Part shown: positions 1 through 7,942 of the stretch, piece by piece | Position numbering within the stretch: the first letter of the stretch is position 1 | Layout of the letters: every line of letters starts with the position of its first letter | Assembly (NCBI RefSeq): GCF_018343535.1 | Contig: NZ_JAGYPF010000004.1 | Coordinates: 81,656-145,655 of the forward strand | Source: Neobacillus rhizophilus | GTDB lineage: Bacteria; Bacillota; Bacilli; Bacillales; Cytobacillaceae | Direction: 5' to 3' | DNA length: 64,000 nucleotides | Position numbers and translations under genes: made by a program | Notes under the pieces: model-generated | The model's database searches: none | What the model was told of the DNA's origin: nothing | The model's input: only the letters and a program-made list of their open reading frames with translations

Positions 1-2
1 GA

Positions 3-527
3 ATCGGAGGCAAGAATTTCTCCTTTGTGACGATCTCTGGCGGGAATCCTGCTTTATTGAAAAATCTCGATGAATTTATTAAAATCCTAAAGGCTAATCA
101 AATAAAAATTGGTCTGGAAACCCAGGGAAGCAGGTGGCAGGATTGGTTTTTTGAGATTGATGAATTAACGATTTCACCCAAGCCGCCAAGCTCAAAAATG
201 GAGACGGATTTTGAAATTTTAGATGAAATTATTGGGAAACTTAAACAAAATGATGTACCACAACAATTTAGCTTGAAGATTGTGGTATTTGATGATCTTG
301 ATTATGAATATGCCAAAGCTGTTCATTTCCGTTATCCGGAAGTTCCCTTCTTTGTACAGGTTGGTAATGATCATCTGTCAACGATGGATAATCAAGAGCT
401 GCTGCTGCATCTTATTAATAAATATGAAAGATTGATAGATAGAGTCATGCAGGACTCTGATATGAATAACGTTAAGATTCTTCCGCAATTGCATACTTTT
501 TTGTGGGGAAATAAAAGAGGAGTTTAG
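3..527 (+). CDS. queE: 7-carboxy-7-deazaguanine synthase, C-terminal part
   Basis: QueE is the radical SAM enzyme that converts 6-carboxy-tetrahydropterin to 7-carboxy-7-deazaguanine in queuosine precursor synthesis. The frame is already open at base 3, so the gene starts outside the window and its iron-sulfur cysteine motif is not visible. What is seen is the family stretch TISGGNPAL (bases 30-56), then ETQGSRWQDW and the ending LPQLHTFLWGN, all typical of Bacillus QueE. A GTG at base 27 could be mistaken for a start but lies inside the conserved region. A terminator follows 12 bases after the stop. The identification is firm; only the 5' end is missing. Confidence 0.93.
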   Translation: MGGKNFSFVTISGGNPALLKNLDEFIKILKANQIKIGLETQGSRWQDWFFEIDELTISPKPPSSKMETDFEILDEIIGKLKQNDVPQQFSLKIVVFDDLDYEYAKAVHFRYPEVPFFVQVGNDHLSTMDNQELLLHLINKYERLIDRVMQDSDMNNVKILPQLHTFLWGNKRGV

Positions 528-539
528 GTGAAAAAACAG

Positions 540-569
540 GCGATGTCCAGGGCGGCATCGCTTTTTTTT
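540..569 (+). terminator. Intrinsic terminator after queE
   Basis: The stem is GCGATG (540-545) with CATCGC (556-561) around a 10-base loop, followed at once by eight T. It ends the queE transcript and insulates it from the SigL promoter that follows. Confidence 0.85.
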
Positions 570-580
570 ACATCACAATC

Positions 581-630
581 AAACTGTTTATAAAACTATA
601 CAACTGTGTTTTTTTTATAACATTTGTTCA
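581..630 (+). promoter_or_regulatory. Possible activator-binding region upstream of SigL promoter
   Basis: Between 55 and 105 bases upstream of the -24/-12 promoter are AACTGTT-like (581-590), ACAACTGT (600-607) and TGTTCA (625-630) elements. The same half-sites form a perfect palindrome at 6467-6480, in front of the other SigL promoter. That makes this a plausible upstream site for the activator encoded at 4223-6361. This is inference from shared short words. Confidence 0.35.
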
Positions 631-684
631 AGGAGTATATGCCTATGTAAGGCGCCAGGTAATACATCCCTTATTTAAAAAAAC

Positions 685-700
685 TGGTACAATTCTTGCA
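685..700 (+). promoter_or_regulatory. Sigma-54 (SigL) -24/-12 promoter
   Basis: TGGTACAATTCTTGCA matches the sigma-54 consensus: GG at 686-687 and GC at 698-699 are separated by exactly 10 bases. Transcription would start near 711 and cover the two acyl-CoA ligase genes. The sigma-54 activator gene lies immediately downstream of them on the other strand. Confidence 0.85.
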
Positions 701-870
701 TTTCTTAAGGTAGGTATTGAAACCCATGGATAAGGAGGATTCTGAAAATGTAGGATTAGAAGGTAAAATAAAACTGTTCTACTCGGAATGAAGATTTTTG
801 AACGAAAGCAAAAATGGAAGCGATTACAAGAATTGAGGAGTAATTTGAAAAAAAAACGGGGGGGAAGCTC
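701..870 (+). other. Leader of the SigL-driven ligase operon
   Basis: The rest of the 343-base gap between queE and the first ligase is an untranslated leader of about 160 bases. A 21-codon frame at 726-791 has only a weak ribosome site (AAGGTAGG). A strong AAGGAGG at 732-738 precedes ATG at 748 that is followed directly by TAG, a start-stop pair. No stable hairpin was noticed. Whether either element regulates the operon is unknown. Confidence 0.3.
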
Positions 871-2430
871 ATGAGTGAAATCACCATCTTAAATCGAGTG
901 GCCATCGGCGATATTGTGCGCAGGACGGCAGCCAAAAATCCAGCCAAAACGGCCATCATTTCCGGGGATAAAAGGATTTCCTACCAAGAGTTTAATGAAG
1001 ATTGCAACCGCTTTGCTCACTATCTGTTGGACCTTGGGTTAGAAAAAGGAGATTCGGTTGCCACTATTTGCGGAAACAGTTGGCAGTTTCTGGTTGCTAT
1101 TTTTGGAATCGCAAAGGCCGGTTTGGTTTGGGTTCCGATCAATCCAGGGGTATCCTTTAACGAAAAGTCGTATATTCTTGCGGAGGTCCGCGCAAAAGTA
1201 CTCATCTGTGACGAGGTATTTTTACAAGACAAAAAAGAAGAATATTCAAGCATGTGTCCGGAATTGCTCATTATAGGAAAGGGTGCCACTGAGGCTGAAA
1301 AATTTGAGCATGCTTTAAATTCCAACCAAACGGAAGAACCGGAAGTTGCGATTTCTGACCGTGACCTAGCCCAAATCATGTTTACAAGTGGAACGACTGG
1401 ATCACCGAAAGGAGTCCTCATTAACCATCAAGCTGTGTTTATTGCCAGTCTTGCCAATATTATCGAAGCGGGGATGGCGAAGGACGACATTGCGACGATG
1501 ATGATGCCGGTGTTTCATTGTGCACAGCATACGCTTGTCTCGTCCTTTTTCCACTTAGGCGCAACAGTTGTGGTAATCCAAGGCTTCGAACCAGAGTCTT
1601 TTATGAAAACAGTCGAGAAGGAAAAGATTACCTGGATGTTTGGCCTGCCGATGATGTACCGGGCATTTCTCTACCATCCTTCTTTTAAAAAATATAACCT
1701 ATCAAGCCTGCGCTATTGCCTTTACGCCATGGCCCCAATGGATCGCAATACGCTGGAAAAAGGAATCAGTGAACTGGGCTGCGAGTTTGCATTAGGGTCG
1801 GGGCAGACCGAAATGTATCCGGCTACCTGTGTGTTTAAACCTGAGGACCAGTTACGAAAATCAGGTCCATATTGGGGGACAGCATCCTTGATTACGGACA
1901 TCGCTATAATGGACGACAATGGAAACCTGCTAGGAAAAAATGAAGTGGGTGAAATCGTTCACCGCGGTCCGAATGTTATGGACGGCTATCTCAATAATCC
2001 GGAAGAAACGAAGCGGTCACGGCAATTCGGCTGGCATCATACCGGGGATTTAGGATATTTTGACGAGGATGGGCTGCTGGTTTTTGTGGACAGGAAGAAG
2101 GACATGATCAAGACAGGTGGGGAAAATGTAGCATCTATTCAGGTAGAACAAGCGCTATTGTCTTATCCCAAAGTATTAAATGCGGTTGCTGTTGGTCTTC
2201 CGCATGAACGCTGGATTGAGGCTGTCACGGCGTTTGTTGTGTTAAAACCGGGGGAGGAAGCGACGAAAGAGGAAATTATTAAACACTGCAAAGAACGTTT
2301 AGGGACCTTTCAAATCCCAAAAGAGGTGTTAATAGTTACCGAGCTTCCACAGACAACGACTGGCAAAATCCAAAAGAACGTATTGCGGGAGCAGTTTAAA
2401 AATTTATATTCTAATAATCCAGTAGTTTAA
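871..2430 (+). CDS. Class I adenylate-forming acyl-CoA ligase
   Basis: This 519-residue enzyme should activate a carboxylic acid to its acyl-CoA through an acyl-AMP intermediate in the cytoplasm. The P-loop TSGTTGSPKG is at residues 172-181, the HTGDLGYFDEDG hinge region near 390-400, RKKDMIKTGGENV near 407 and the catalytic lysine in TTGKIQKN near residue 495. The ATG at 871 follows a G-run ribosome site. It is the first gene after the SigL promoter and is separated by 14 bases from a second ligase. The substrate cannot be read from sequence; a medium-chain, branched or aromatic acid fits the neighbouring beta-oxidation-type genes. Confidence 0.88.
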   Translation: MSEITILNRVAIGDIVRRTAAKNPAKTAIISGDKRISYQEFNEDCNRFAHYLLDLGLEKGDSVATICGNSWQFLVAIFGIAKAGLVWVPINPGVSFNEKSYILAEVRAKVLICDEVFLQDKKEEYSSMCPELLIIGKGATEAEKFEHALNSNQTEEPEVAISDRDLAQIMFTSGTTGSPKGVLINHQAVFIASLANIIEAGMAKDDIATMMMPVFHCAQHTLVSSFFHLGATVVVIQGFEPESFMKTVEKEKITWMFGLPMMYRAFLYHPSFKKYNLSSLRYCLYAMAPMDRNTLEKGISELGCEFALGSGQTEMYPATCVFKPEDQLRKSGPYWGTASLITDIAIMDDNGNLLGKNEVGEIVHRGPNVMDGYLNNPEETKRSRQFGWHHTGDLGYFDEDGLLVFVDRKKDMIKTGGENVASIQVEQALLSYPKVLNAVAVGLPHERWIEAVTAFVVLKPGEEATKEEIIKHCKERLGTFQIPKEVLIVTELPQTTTGKIQKNVLREQFKNLYSNNPVV

Positions 2431-2444
2431 AAGGGGGGATGTTT

Positions 2445-4013
2445 TTGCAGGACTGGATTGTTCATAAAGTATTGGCGAATGCCGTTGATAGGTTCCCGGA
2501 TCAGCCATTTTTAATTTATGAAGACCAACTGATTAGTTATAAGGAACTGGATGACGTCACCGATGTATTGGCGTCGGCACTTCTCCAGGAGGGATTTGGG
2601 AGAGGCGACAAGATCGCCATTTTGGCGTTAAACCAACTGGAATGGCTGTATACGTATTTCGCGGCAGCCAAAATCGGCGTCGGCGTGGTGGCCCTGAATG
2701 TCCGCTACCGAGATTCAGAACTGGAGTATATGCTGAACAATTCAAAAACAAAGGGAATTGTTTCCATTTCTGGCCATCAAAGCTTTGATTTTGTCCAATT
2801 TTTCGAGAAGTTTAAAGATAAGATTCCGACAGTAGAAAAATATATTTTCATAGGCTATGGGTTCGAAGGAAGTCTATCTTTTGACGAGTTGTTGGCTAGG
2901 CCGCTTGATCGGGGAAGGCTTGAGGCCGCAAAGCAAGCAGTCTTGGAAGAGGATACGGCCGTTGTCATCTATACATCCGGCACCACCGGAAAGCCAAAGG
3001 GGACGATGATCACCAACCGAAGTATCTTGGCCTCGGCAAAGGCCCAAGCAGACCATTTGTCGCTTGGGGCGGGGGATTGCACAGTAGGAAGTTTGCCTTT
3101 AAACCATGTCGGAGGCATTACCTGTGCGGTTCATGCGTTATTAGTTTGCTATGGCAGTATTGTCCTAGTACCTGAGTTTATTCCGGAAAAGGTCCTGCAG
3201 GTTATTCATCATGTCAAGCCAACCGTCTTTGGCGGTGTGCCTACTATGTATCACATGGTATTAAACCATAAACATATTAATCAATATGACCTTAGTTCCA
3301 TTAAGGTCTGCATCGCTGGCGGATCCAACGTCGACCCTACCCAATGTGAAATGATCGAAACAAAATTTCCAAACGCAAAAATTATCAATTTATATGGCCT
3401 AAGTGAAACATCAGGTGCCTGCATCATGACCCGGCTAACTGACTCTCTTGAAAAAGTGCAGCAAAGTATCGGCGTTCCAATAGGCGATTTTAGCTTGATG
3501 ATTGTCGATGCGGAACAAAAGGAGCTTGCAAGCGGCGAAGTCGGAGAAGTAGCGGTAAAGGGAGGCTGCCGGGCAAAGGGGTATTTTGAACTGGAAGAAG
3601 AAACGAGGTTAGCATTTTCAGAGGATGGCTGGCTTTATACCGGAGATATGGGCTATTTAGATCATGAAGGGTATGTCATTTTAAAAGGGCGAAAAAAGGA
3701 AATGTACATTCAGGGCGGCTATAATGTCTACCCTGTCGAGGTGGAAAATATCCTGATGTCGCATCCGAAAATAGGTTTTGCAGCCGGAATTGGCGTGCCC
3801 GATTCATTCCTTGGCGAAGTGGGCCGTTATTACATTATCCCTAGAGAGGGGGCGACTATCACCGAAGAAGAGGTCAAATCATTTTGCCAGCAGCATTTAG
3901 CAGATTACAAGGTGCCGAGGCAGGTTGTGTTTGTCAGCCAGCTCCCGCAGACACCAGCCGGCAAAATCCAAAAATCTGCGCTGAAGGAGCAATACTTGAA
4001 ACAGCTGCAGTGA
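2445..4013 (+). CDS. Second acyl-CoA ligase (AMP-forming)
   Basis: A 522-residue member of the same superfamily, with YTSGTTGKPKGTM as AMP-binding loop, LYTGDMGYLDHEG as hinge and TPAGKIQKS with the catalytic lysine at the end. An in-frame ATG at 2439 directly abuts the GGGGGG ribosome site and is unlikely to be used; TTG at 2445, six bases further, has normal spacing, giving a protein that begins MQDWIVHK. It is clearly different from the gene upstream, so the operon offers two ligases of probably different acid preference. A terminator closes the operon. Confidence 0.87.
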   Translation: MQDWIVHKVLANAVDRFPDQPFLIYEDQLISYKELDDVTDVLASALLQEGFGRGDKIAILALNQLEWLYTYFAAAKIGVGVVALNVRYRDSELEYMLNNSKTKGIVSISGHQSFDFVQFFEKFKDKIPTVEKYIFIGYGFEGSLSFDELLARPLDRGRLEAAKQAVLEEDTAVVIYTSGTTGKPKGTMITNRSILASAKAQADHLSLGAGDCTVGSLPLNHVGGITCAVHALLVCYGSIVLVPEFIPEKVLQVIHHVKPTVFGGVPTMYHMVLNHKHINQYDLSSIKVCIAGGSNVDPTQCEMIETKFPNAKIINLYGLSETSGACIMTRLTDSLEKVQQSIGVPIGDFSLMIVDAEQKELASGEVGEVAVKGGCRAKGYFELEEETRLAFSEDGWLYTGDMGYLDHEGYVILKGRKKEMYIQGGYNVYPVEVENILMSHPKIGFAAGIGVPDSFLGEVGRYYIIPREGATITEEEVKSFCQQHLADYKVPRQVVFVSQLPQTPAGKIQKSALKEQYLKQLQ

Positions 4014-4018
4014 GGAAA

Positions 4019-4056
4019 AACAACCACATGGGACTGTGCCTGTGTGGTTGTTTTGT
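4019..4056 (+). terminator. Intrinsic terminator after ligase operon
   Basis: Stem CAACCACA (4021-4028) pairs with TGTGGTTG (4043-4050), followed by TTTTG. It ends the two-ligase operon. Confidence 0.8.
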
Positions 4057-4077
4057 ATTTTGTGGGGATGGACAGCG

Positions 4078-4175
4078 ATTCGCTGATAGAACTTGTACAA
4101 TCGCCGATAGAAGACGAAGATTCGCCGATAAACACATAAAATTCGCCGATAGAATCTCAAAATTCGCCGATAGAG
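4078..4175 (+). repeat. 21-bp phased repeat array, five units
   Basis: Five copies of a core close to ATTCGCCGATAGAA start at 4078, 4099, 4120, 4141 and 4162, an exact 21-base period. The flanks of each unit vary but the core holds. The array sits between convergent genes. The same core and spacing return at 7396-7895 and, on the opposite strand, at 10888-10990. Confidence 0.9.
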
Positions 4176-4222
4176 TGTAAAGATACACTCCAAAAAGGAT
4201 TGGTGGAAGACGAAAACAGCCC

Positions 4223-6361
4223 CTAGGTATAGCGAAACTCCAATTCTTCAATAATCTGATACCTTTTCATTTTCTGATACAGTGTCGTTCGGCTGATTCC
4301 CAGCAATTCGGCGGCTTTTGTACGGTTTCCTCGGCATTTTTTTAAAGCTTGCAGGATTACTTCCTTTTCCGTCCGGCTGATGGATTGCTTCCGGTCAATG
4401 GGCAACTGGGTCTCGGTTGTTTTAGATTTTGGAGAAAGTACCTGCTCTTGAGGCAGTAATTTCAATTCTTGCGGAAGATGTTCGATTTCAATCCATTCCG
4501 AACTACTGTAATGGAAGGCCCTTTCCAAGACATTTTCCAATTGTCTGATATTCCCTGGCCAGTGGTAGGTCTGCAAGCTGCTGGCTACTTCCGGAGAGAC
4601 GCCGATGATGTTCCTTTTCGTTTTGAAATTAATTTTATTGATAAAATAGCGGCACAATAACGGGATGTCATCGAGTCGTTCTCTTAATGGCGGGATGTGT
4701 AGATGAATGACATGAATCCGGTAATAGAGATCCTCTCTGAATTTTCCCTGCCTTACAAGCTCCGCCAAGTCCTTGTTAGTGGCAGAAATAATCCGGACAT
4801 TTACCTTTGTGGTTTTGGTGGCGCCGATTCTTTCAAATTCTTGTTCCTGCAAGACTCGTAAAAGCTTTACTTGCAGAGAGACAGGCATTTCGCCGATTTC
4901 ATCAAGAAACAGTGTTCCATTATTAGCCAGTTCGAATTTACCAGGCTTTCCTCCTTTTTTCGCTCCGGTAAACGCGCCATCCGCATAGCCAAAGAATTCA
5001 GATTCCAGCAATTCCTCAGGGATAGCCCCGCAATTCACCTTAATAAAGGCGCCTTTGCAACCTGATACCCGGTGAATCCCTTCGGCAATCAGCTCTTTAC
5101 CGGTCCCGCTTTCTCCGGTAATTAACACATTTGATAGAGATTTTGCCGCAATTACCGCATCCTGTTTGAATTTTTCCATTTGTGAATTCTGTGTGATGAC
5201 GTGGGCAAATGGGTCCGAATCTTTGGAAATACGGGATAATTCTCCTCGATAAAAAGAAATCTCACTTTCTAATTTTTCCATGTGAAAAAGAAGGTCTCGC
5301 CAGGCTTCTAGCTGCCGAAAAATGATTTTAAAAATGGCGCCCAGCTTTTGACCATCCTGGTAAATAGGCATTTGCGCCACAATGCATTTCCGCTGGTTGA
5401 TTTCAATGAGTTTTCCCTCAATTTTTTTATCCATTTTCAGGCTGAGTTCAGAAGGAAGCTGGGGTGCTATTTTTGAAATAGGGGTACCGAGAAGCTGGTC
5501 TTGCTGGTCAAGGGAAAACAGATCCAGAAACCCTTGATTGGCCATCGTGATCAGCCCGTGCTTGTCTGTGACAGCCACCCCATCGTAGGCAAGCTCAAGG
5601 GCGCTATCGAGAATCCTCTTAAGCTGATTGGTCGTTTCCAATTCAGCGGCAATGATTTCATAGGAGGTGACATCTCGCAATACCACCATGGCGCCGGTAA
5701 TTCTGTTAAGCTCTCTGATAGGAATAAAGGAAGCGATTACTGTGAGGTCTTTAAAACTGAAACGTTTTGCCTGTTGAATTTGGCCCGTTTTCATGGTCTC
5801 AATTAACCCTTTTCGGAAATCGGGGAGAAACAGGTCAATGGGAGCATTCAACAGCGTTTTGCCGTTCAATTGCAGCAGGTCTAAAACGGTGTGGTTAAAG
5901 GTTGTGATTTTTAGATTGGAGTCTACAGAAATCACAGCATCCTGCAGGTTTTCAACCAATGATTTCATCCGGTTCAGTGTATCCTCCAAGGCGGTCATGT
6001 TTGAGTACACCAAATCTAGCTTTGACATGATACCAAATACATTTTGATGCTGGTCGAGGACGACGGCCTGACTGACATTGCCTTCGATCATAATTTCTCT
6101 TGCATCAAGCAAAGTCTGGTCTTTTTGAATCGTGACAACGTCTTGTTTTATGAGTGGCCGAATGGAAGAATCTAGAGGTGTGTTTTCAAGCAACGCCCGA
6201 TAAATCGCATTTTTATGTAGAATTCCAAGCAATTTTCTGTCTTCGGTGGTTACACAGCCGATGTCCACCCGATGGGATAAAAACGCAGAAATGGCGTCGC
6301 GTATTGTGCTTTCAAGGGATAACTGCACAAAATTGACGGTTGTAAAGCTGCTAACTTTCAA
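4223..6361 (-). CDS. Sigma-54-dependent activator with CBS and PAS domains
   Basis: This 712-residue enhancer-binding protein should activate SigL RNA polymerase at the nearby -24/-12 promoters. A CBS pair (about residues 15-115) is followed by two PAS-like domains (about 120-225 and 245-345), then the AAA+ domain with Walker A GESGTGKE near 415, the sigma-54 contact loop GAFTGA near 462 and Walker B FLDEIGEM near 490, and a Fis-type helix-turn-helix at about 675-705. It starts with TTG preceded by GGAGGTG. CBS domains often bind adenine nucleotides or CoA derivatives, so it may sense energy state or an acyl-CoA. It is transcribed divergently from the enoyl-CoA hydratase, and a cre-like box lies in its promoter region. 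Confidence 0.92.
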   Translation of the reverse strand: MKVSSFTTVNFVQLSLESTIRDAISAFLSHRVDIGCVTTEDRKLLGILHKNAIYRALLENTPLDSSIRPLIKQDVVTIQKDQTLLDAREIMIEGNVSQAVVLDQHQNVFGIMSKLDLVYSNMTALEDTLNRMKSLVENLQDAVISVDSNLKITTFNHTVLDLLQLNGKTLLNAPIDLFLPDFRKGLIETMKTGQIQQAKRFSFKDLTVIASFIPIRELNRITGAMVVLRDVTSYEIIAAELETTNQLKRILDSALELAYDGVAVTDKHGLITMANQGFLDLFSLDQQDQLLGTPISKIAPQLPSELSLKMDKKIEGKLIEINQRKCIVAQMPIYQDGQKLGAIFKIIFRQLEAWRDLLFHMEKLESEISFYRGELSRISKDSDPFAHVITQNSQMEKFKQDAVIAAKSLSNVLITGESGTGKELIAEGIHRVSGCKGAFIKVNCGAIPEELLESEFFGYADGAFTGAKKGGKPGKFELANNGTLFLDEIGEMPVSLQVKLLRVLQEQEFERIGATKTTKVNVRIISATNKDLAELVRQGKFREDLYYRIHVIHLHIPPLRERLDDIPLLCRYFINKINFKTKRNIIGVSPEVASSLQTYHWPGNIRQLENVLERAFHYSSSEWIEIEHLPQELKLLPQEQVLSPKSKTTETQLPIDRKQSISRTEKEVILQALKKCRGNRTKAAELLGISRTTLYQKMKRYQIIEELEFRYT

Positions 6362-6417
6362 TCGAAAGAGACACCTCCACGTTAATCTGAAAATTTGTAC
6401 TTTTCACACATTTATTA

Positions 6418-6431
6418 TTATAGCGCTTACA
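6418..6431 (-). promoter_or_regulatory. cre-like site upstream of the SigL activator
   Basis: On the minus strand TGTAAGCGCTATAA matches the CcpA consensus except for one base near the 3' end. It lies about 60-70 bases upstream of the activator's TTG start, where CcpA could repress it. This is a one-mismatch prediction. Confidence 0.4.
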
Positions 6432-6466
6432 TTCAAATAAAACAATCGCTACAGTGTACACATCTT

Positions 6467-6493
6467 TGAACAACTGTTCACTTTTGTGCACAA
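6467..6493 (+). promoter_or_regulatory. Palindromic upstream activator sites
   Basis: TGAACAACTGTTCA (6467-6480) is a perfect palindrome, and TTGTGCACAA (6484-6493) is a second one beside it. They lie 50-77 bases upstream of the SigL promoter of the hydratase gene, the usual place for enhancer-binding protein sites, and share the words ACAACTGT and TGTTCA with the region at 581-630. Confidence 0.5.
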
Positions 6494-6543
6494 GGTGTTT
6501 ATTTTTTTATAGGAAAAAAGATGTTGTATGTCTGTAAAAAGGT

Positions 6544-6559
6544 TGGCACGTTTTTTGCA
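6544..6559 (+). promoter_or_regulatory. Sigma-54 (SigL) -24/-12 promoter
   Basis: TGGCACGTTTTTTGCA is a textbook sigma-54 element, with GG at 6545-6546 and GC at 6557-6558, ten bases apart. It lies 38 bases before the enoyl-CoA hydratase start and opposite the gene for a sigma-54 activator. Confidence 0.92.
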
Positions 6560-6597
6560 ACATGTATATTGATACTCCTATTTAAGAGGTGAACGAC

Positions 6598-7383
6598 ATG
6601 TCCTATGAAACGATCCGCTACGAAGAAATTGAAAACGTTGCCAAAATTACGTTGAATTTACCGGAAATGAGAAACCCGCTGACACAGGAATCGACAAGAG
6701 AGCTTACTTTGGCGATAAGGGAGGCGGACCAGAATCCCGACATCCACGCAATTATCCTTACCGGTGCCGGTACGGCGTTTTCGGCTGGCGGTAACCTGAA
6801 TGATTTTAAAAAGAATTTCGAGAAAACAGCCCCGGAACTTTATTTTGAAGGGCGGGAAAGTACGGAATTATTCAAGCTGGGTGCTGAAGTCACCACTCCG
6901 TTGATTGCTAGCGTAAATGGGCCCGCCTTGGGAGGCGGAACTGGATTAGTCGCGATGTGCCACCTTGCCATCGCGTCAACCGAAGCTAAGCTTGGTTTAA
7001 CCGAACTGCGATTGGGGCTCGTGCCGTTTGTGATTATGCCCTGGGTACGGCGGGCAGTCGGCGACCGGAAGATGATGGAACTGATGTTGACTGCGGAGAT
7101 TTTTACGGCGGAGCAGGCGAAGGAATTAAACCTTGTCCACCGCATCGTAGAACCTGCTGAGCTTGAGGCGGAAACGATGAAGCTGGCAAAGCAGGTGGCG
7201 AGTTTCAGTCCGCTCGCGGTCAAGCTCAGTTTGGATGCTTTTTTTACAACCGAGCAGATGGATTTGCTAAAGTCGTTTGATTATTTGACAACGCTTAGGC
7301 TTGTATCCTTTATGAGTGAGGATTTAAAAGAAGGTGCATCCGCTTTTCTGGAAAAAAGACGGCCGAATTGGGCGGGGAAATAG
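6598..7383 (+). CDS. Enoyl-CoA hydratase/isomerase family protein
   Basis: A 261-residue crotonase-fold enzyme that probably hydrates a 2-enoyl-CoA or rearranges a related thioester. Visible family marks are the oxyanion-hole stretches TGAGTAFSAGGNL and NGPALGGGTGLV and the glutamate-bearing LTELRLGLVPF. An in-frame GTG at 6589 is part of the ribosome site AGAGGTG; the ATG at 6598 has proper spacing and is preferred. It is the first gene behind the second SigL promoter and is followed by a long repeat array. The exact substrate is unknown. Confidence 0.9.
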   Translation: MSYETIRYEEIENVAKITLNLPEMRNPLTQESTRELTLAIREADQNPDIHAIILTGAGTAFSAGGNLNDFKKNFEKTAPELYFEGRESTELFKLGAEVTTPLIASVNGPALGGGTGLVAMCHLAIASTEAKLGLTELRLGLVPFVIMPWVRRAVGDRKMMELMLTAEIFTAEQAKELNLVHRIVEPAELEAETMKLAKQVASFSPLAVKLSLDAFFTTEQMDLLKSFDYLTTLRLVSFMSEDLKEGASAFLEKRRPNWAGK

Positions 7384-7395
7384 GGGGGATTTTTG

Positions 7396-7895
7396 AATCG
7401 CTGATAGAAAAGGGGGATTCGCCAATAGAATGGTGTGATTCGCCAATAGAACGGTGTGATTCGCCAATAGAATCGTGAAATTCGCCAATAGAACGATGGG
7501 AATCGCATCGAATGGTGAGATTCGGGAAGAGAACGATGGGATTCGCCGATTGAATCGTAGAATTCGCCGATAAATTGCTGAGATTCGCTGATTGATAGGT
7601 GAAATCCGCCGATAGAACGGTGTAATTCGCCAATAGCATCGTGAAATTCGCCAATAGAACGGAGAAATTCGCCAATAGAACGGAGAAATTCGCCAATAGA
7701 ACGGAGAAATTCGCCAATAGAACGATGGGAATCGCATCAAATGGTGAGATTCGGGAAGAGAACGAAGGGATTCGCCGATAGAATGGTAGAATTCGCCGAT
7801 AAATTGCTGAGATTCGCTGATTGATAGGTGAAATTCGCCGATAGCACGATAAAATCCGCCGATAGAACCCCGAAATTTGCTGATGCAATGTAATT
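7396..7895 (+). repeat. 21-bp phased repeat array, 24 units
   Basis: This fills most of the 560-base gap between two genes. Twenty-four units with a core like ATTCGCCAATAGAA start every 21 bases from 7396 to 7875. Only two intervals are 19 bases (7501 to 7520 and 7730 to 7749). Those two lie in a block of about 110 bases that occurs twice, 229 bases apart (from 7501 and from 7730), which shows a segmental duplication. Three units in a row (7646-7708) are nearly identical. The minus strand stays open in several frames only because 21 is a multiple of three. Confidence 0.95.
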
Positions 7896-7942
7896 TACAT
7901 CAAAAAAAGCTGATTACCGACTACTGAAAGGAGGAATTTGTC

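Noticed and set aside
3884..4251. Overlapping frames on both strands around the first 21-bp array
   Set aside because: They run through the terminator and repeats and have no domain similarity.
7310..7888. Long minus-strand open frames (up to 192 codons) across the 21-bp array
   Set aside because: They stay open because the unit length is a multiple of three and lacks stops; they read as simple heptad repeats, have no ribosome site and overlap the enoyl-CoA hydratase end.
7396..7895. CRISPR array
   Set aside because: Units are contiguous with no unique spacers of constant length, the period is only 21 bases and no cas gene is present.
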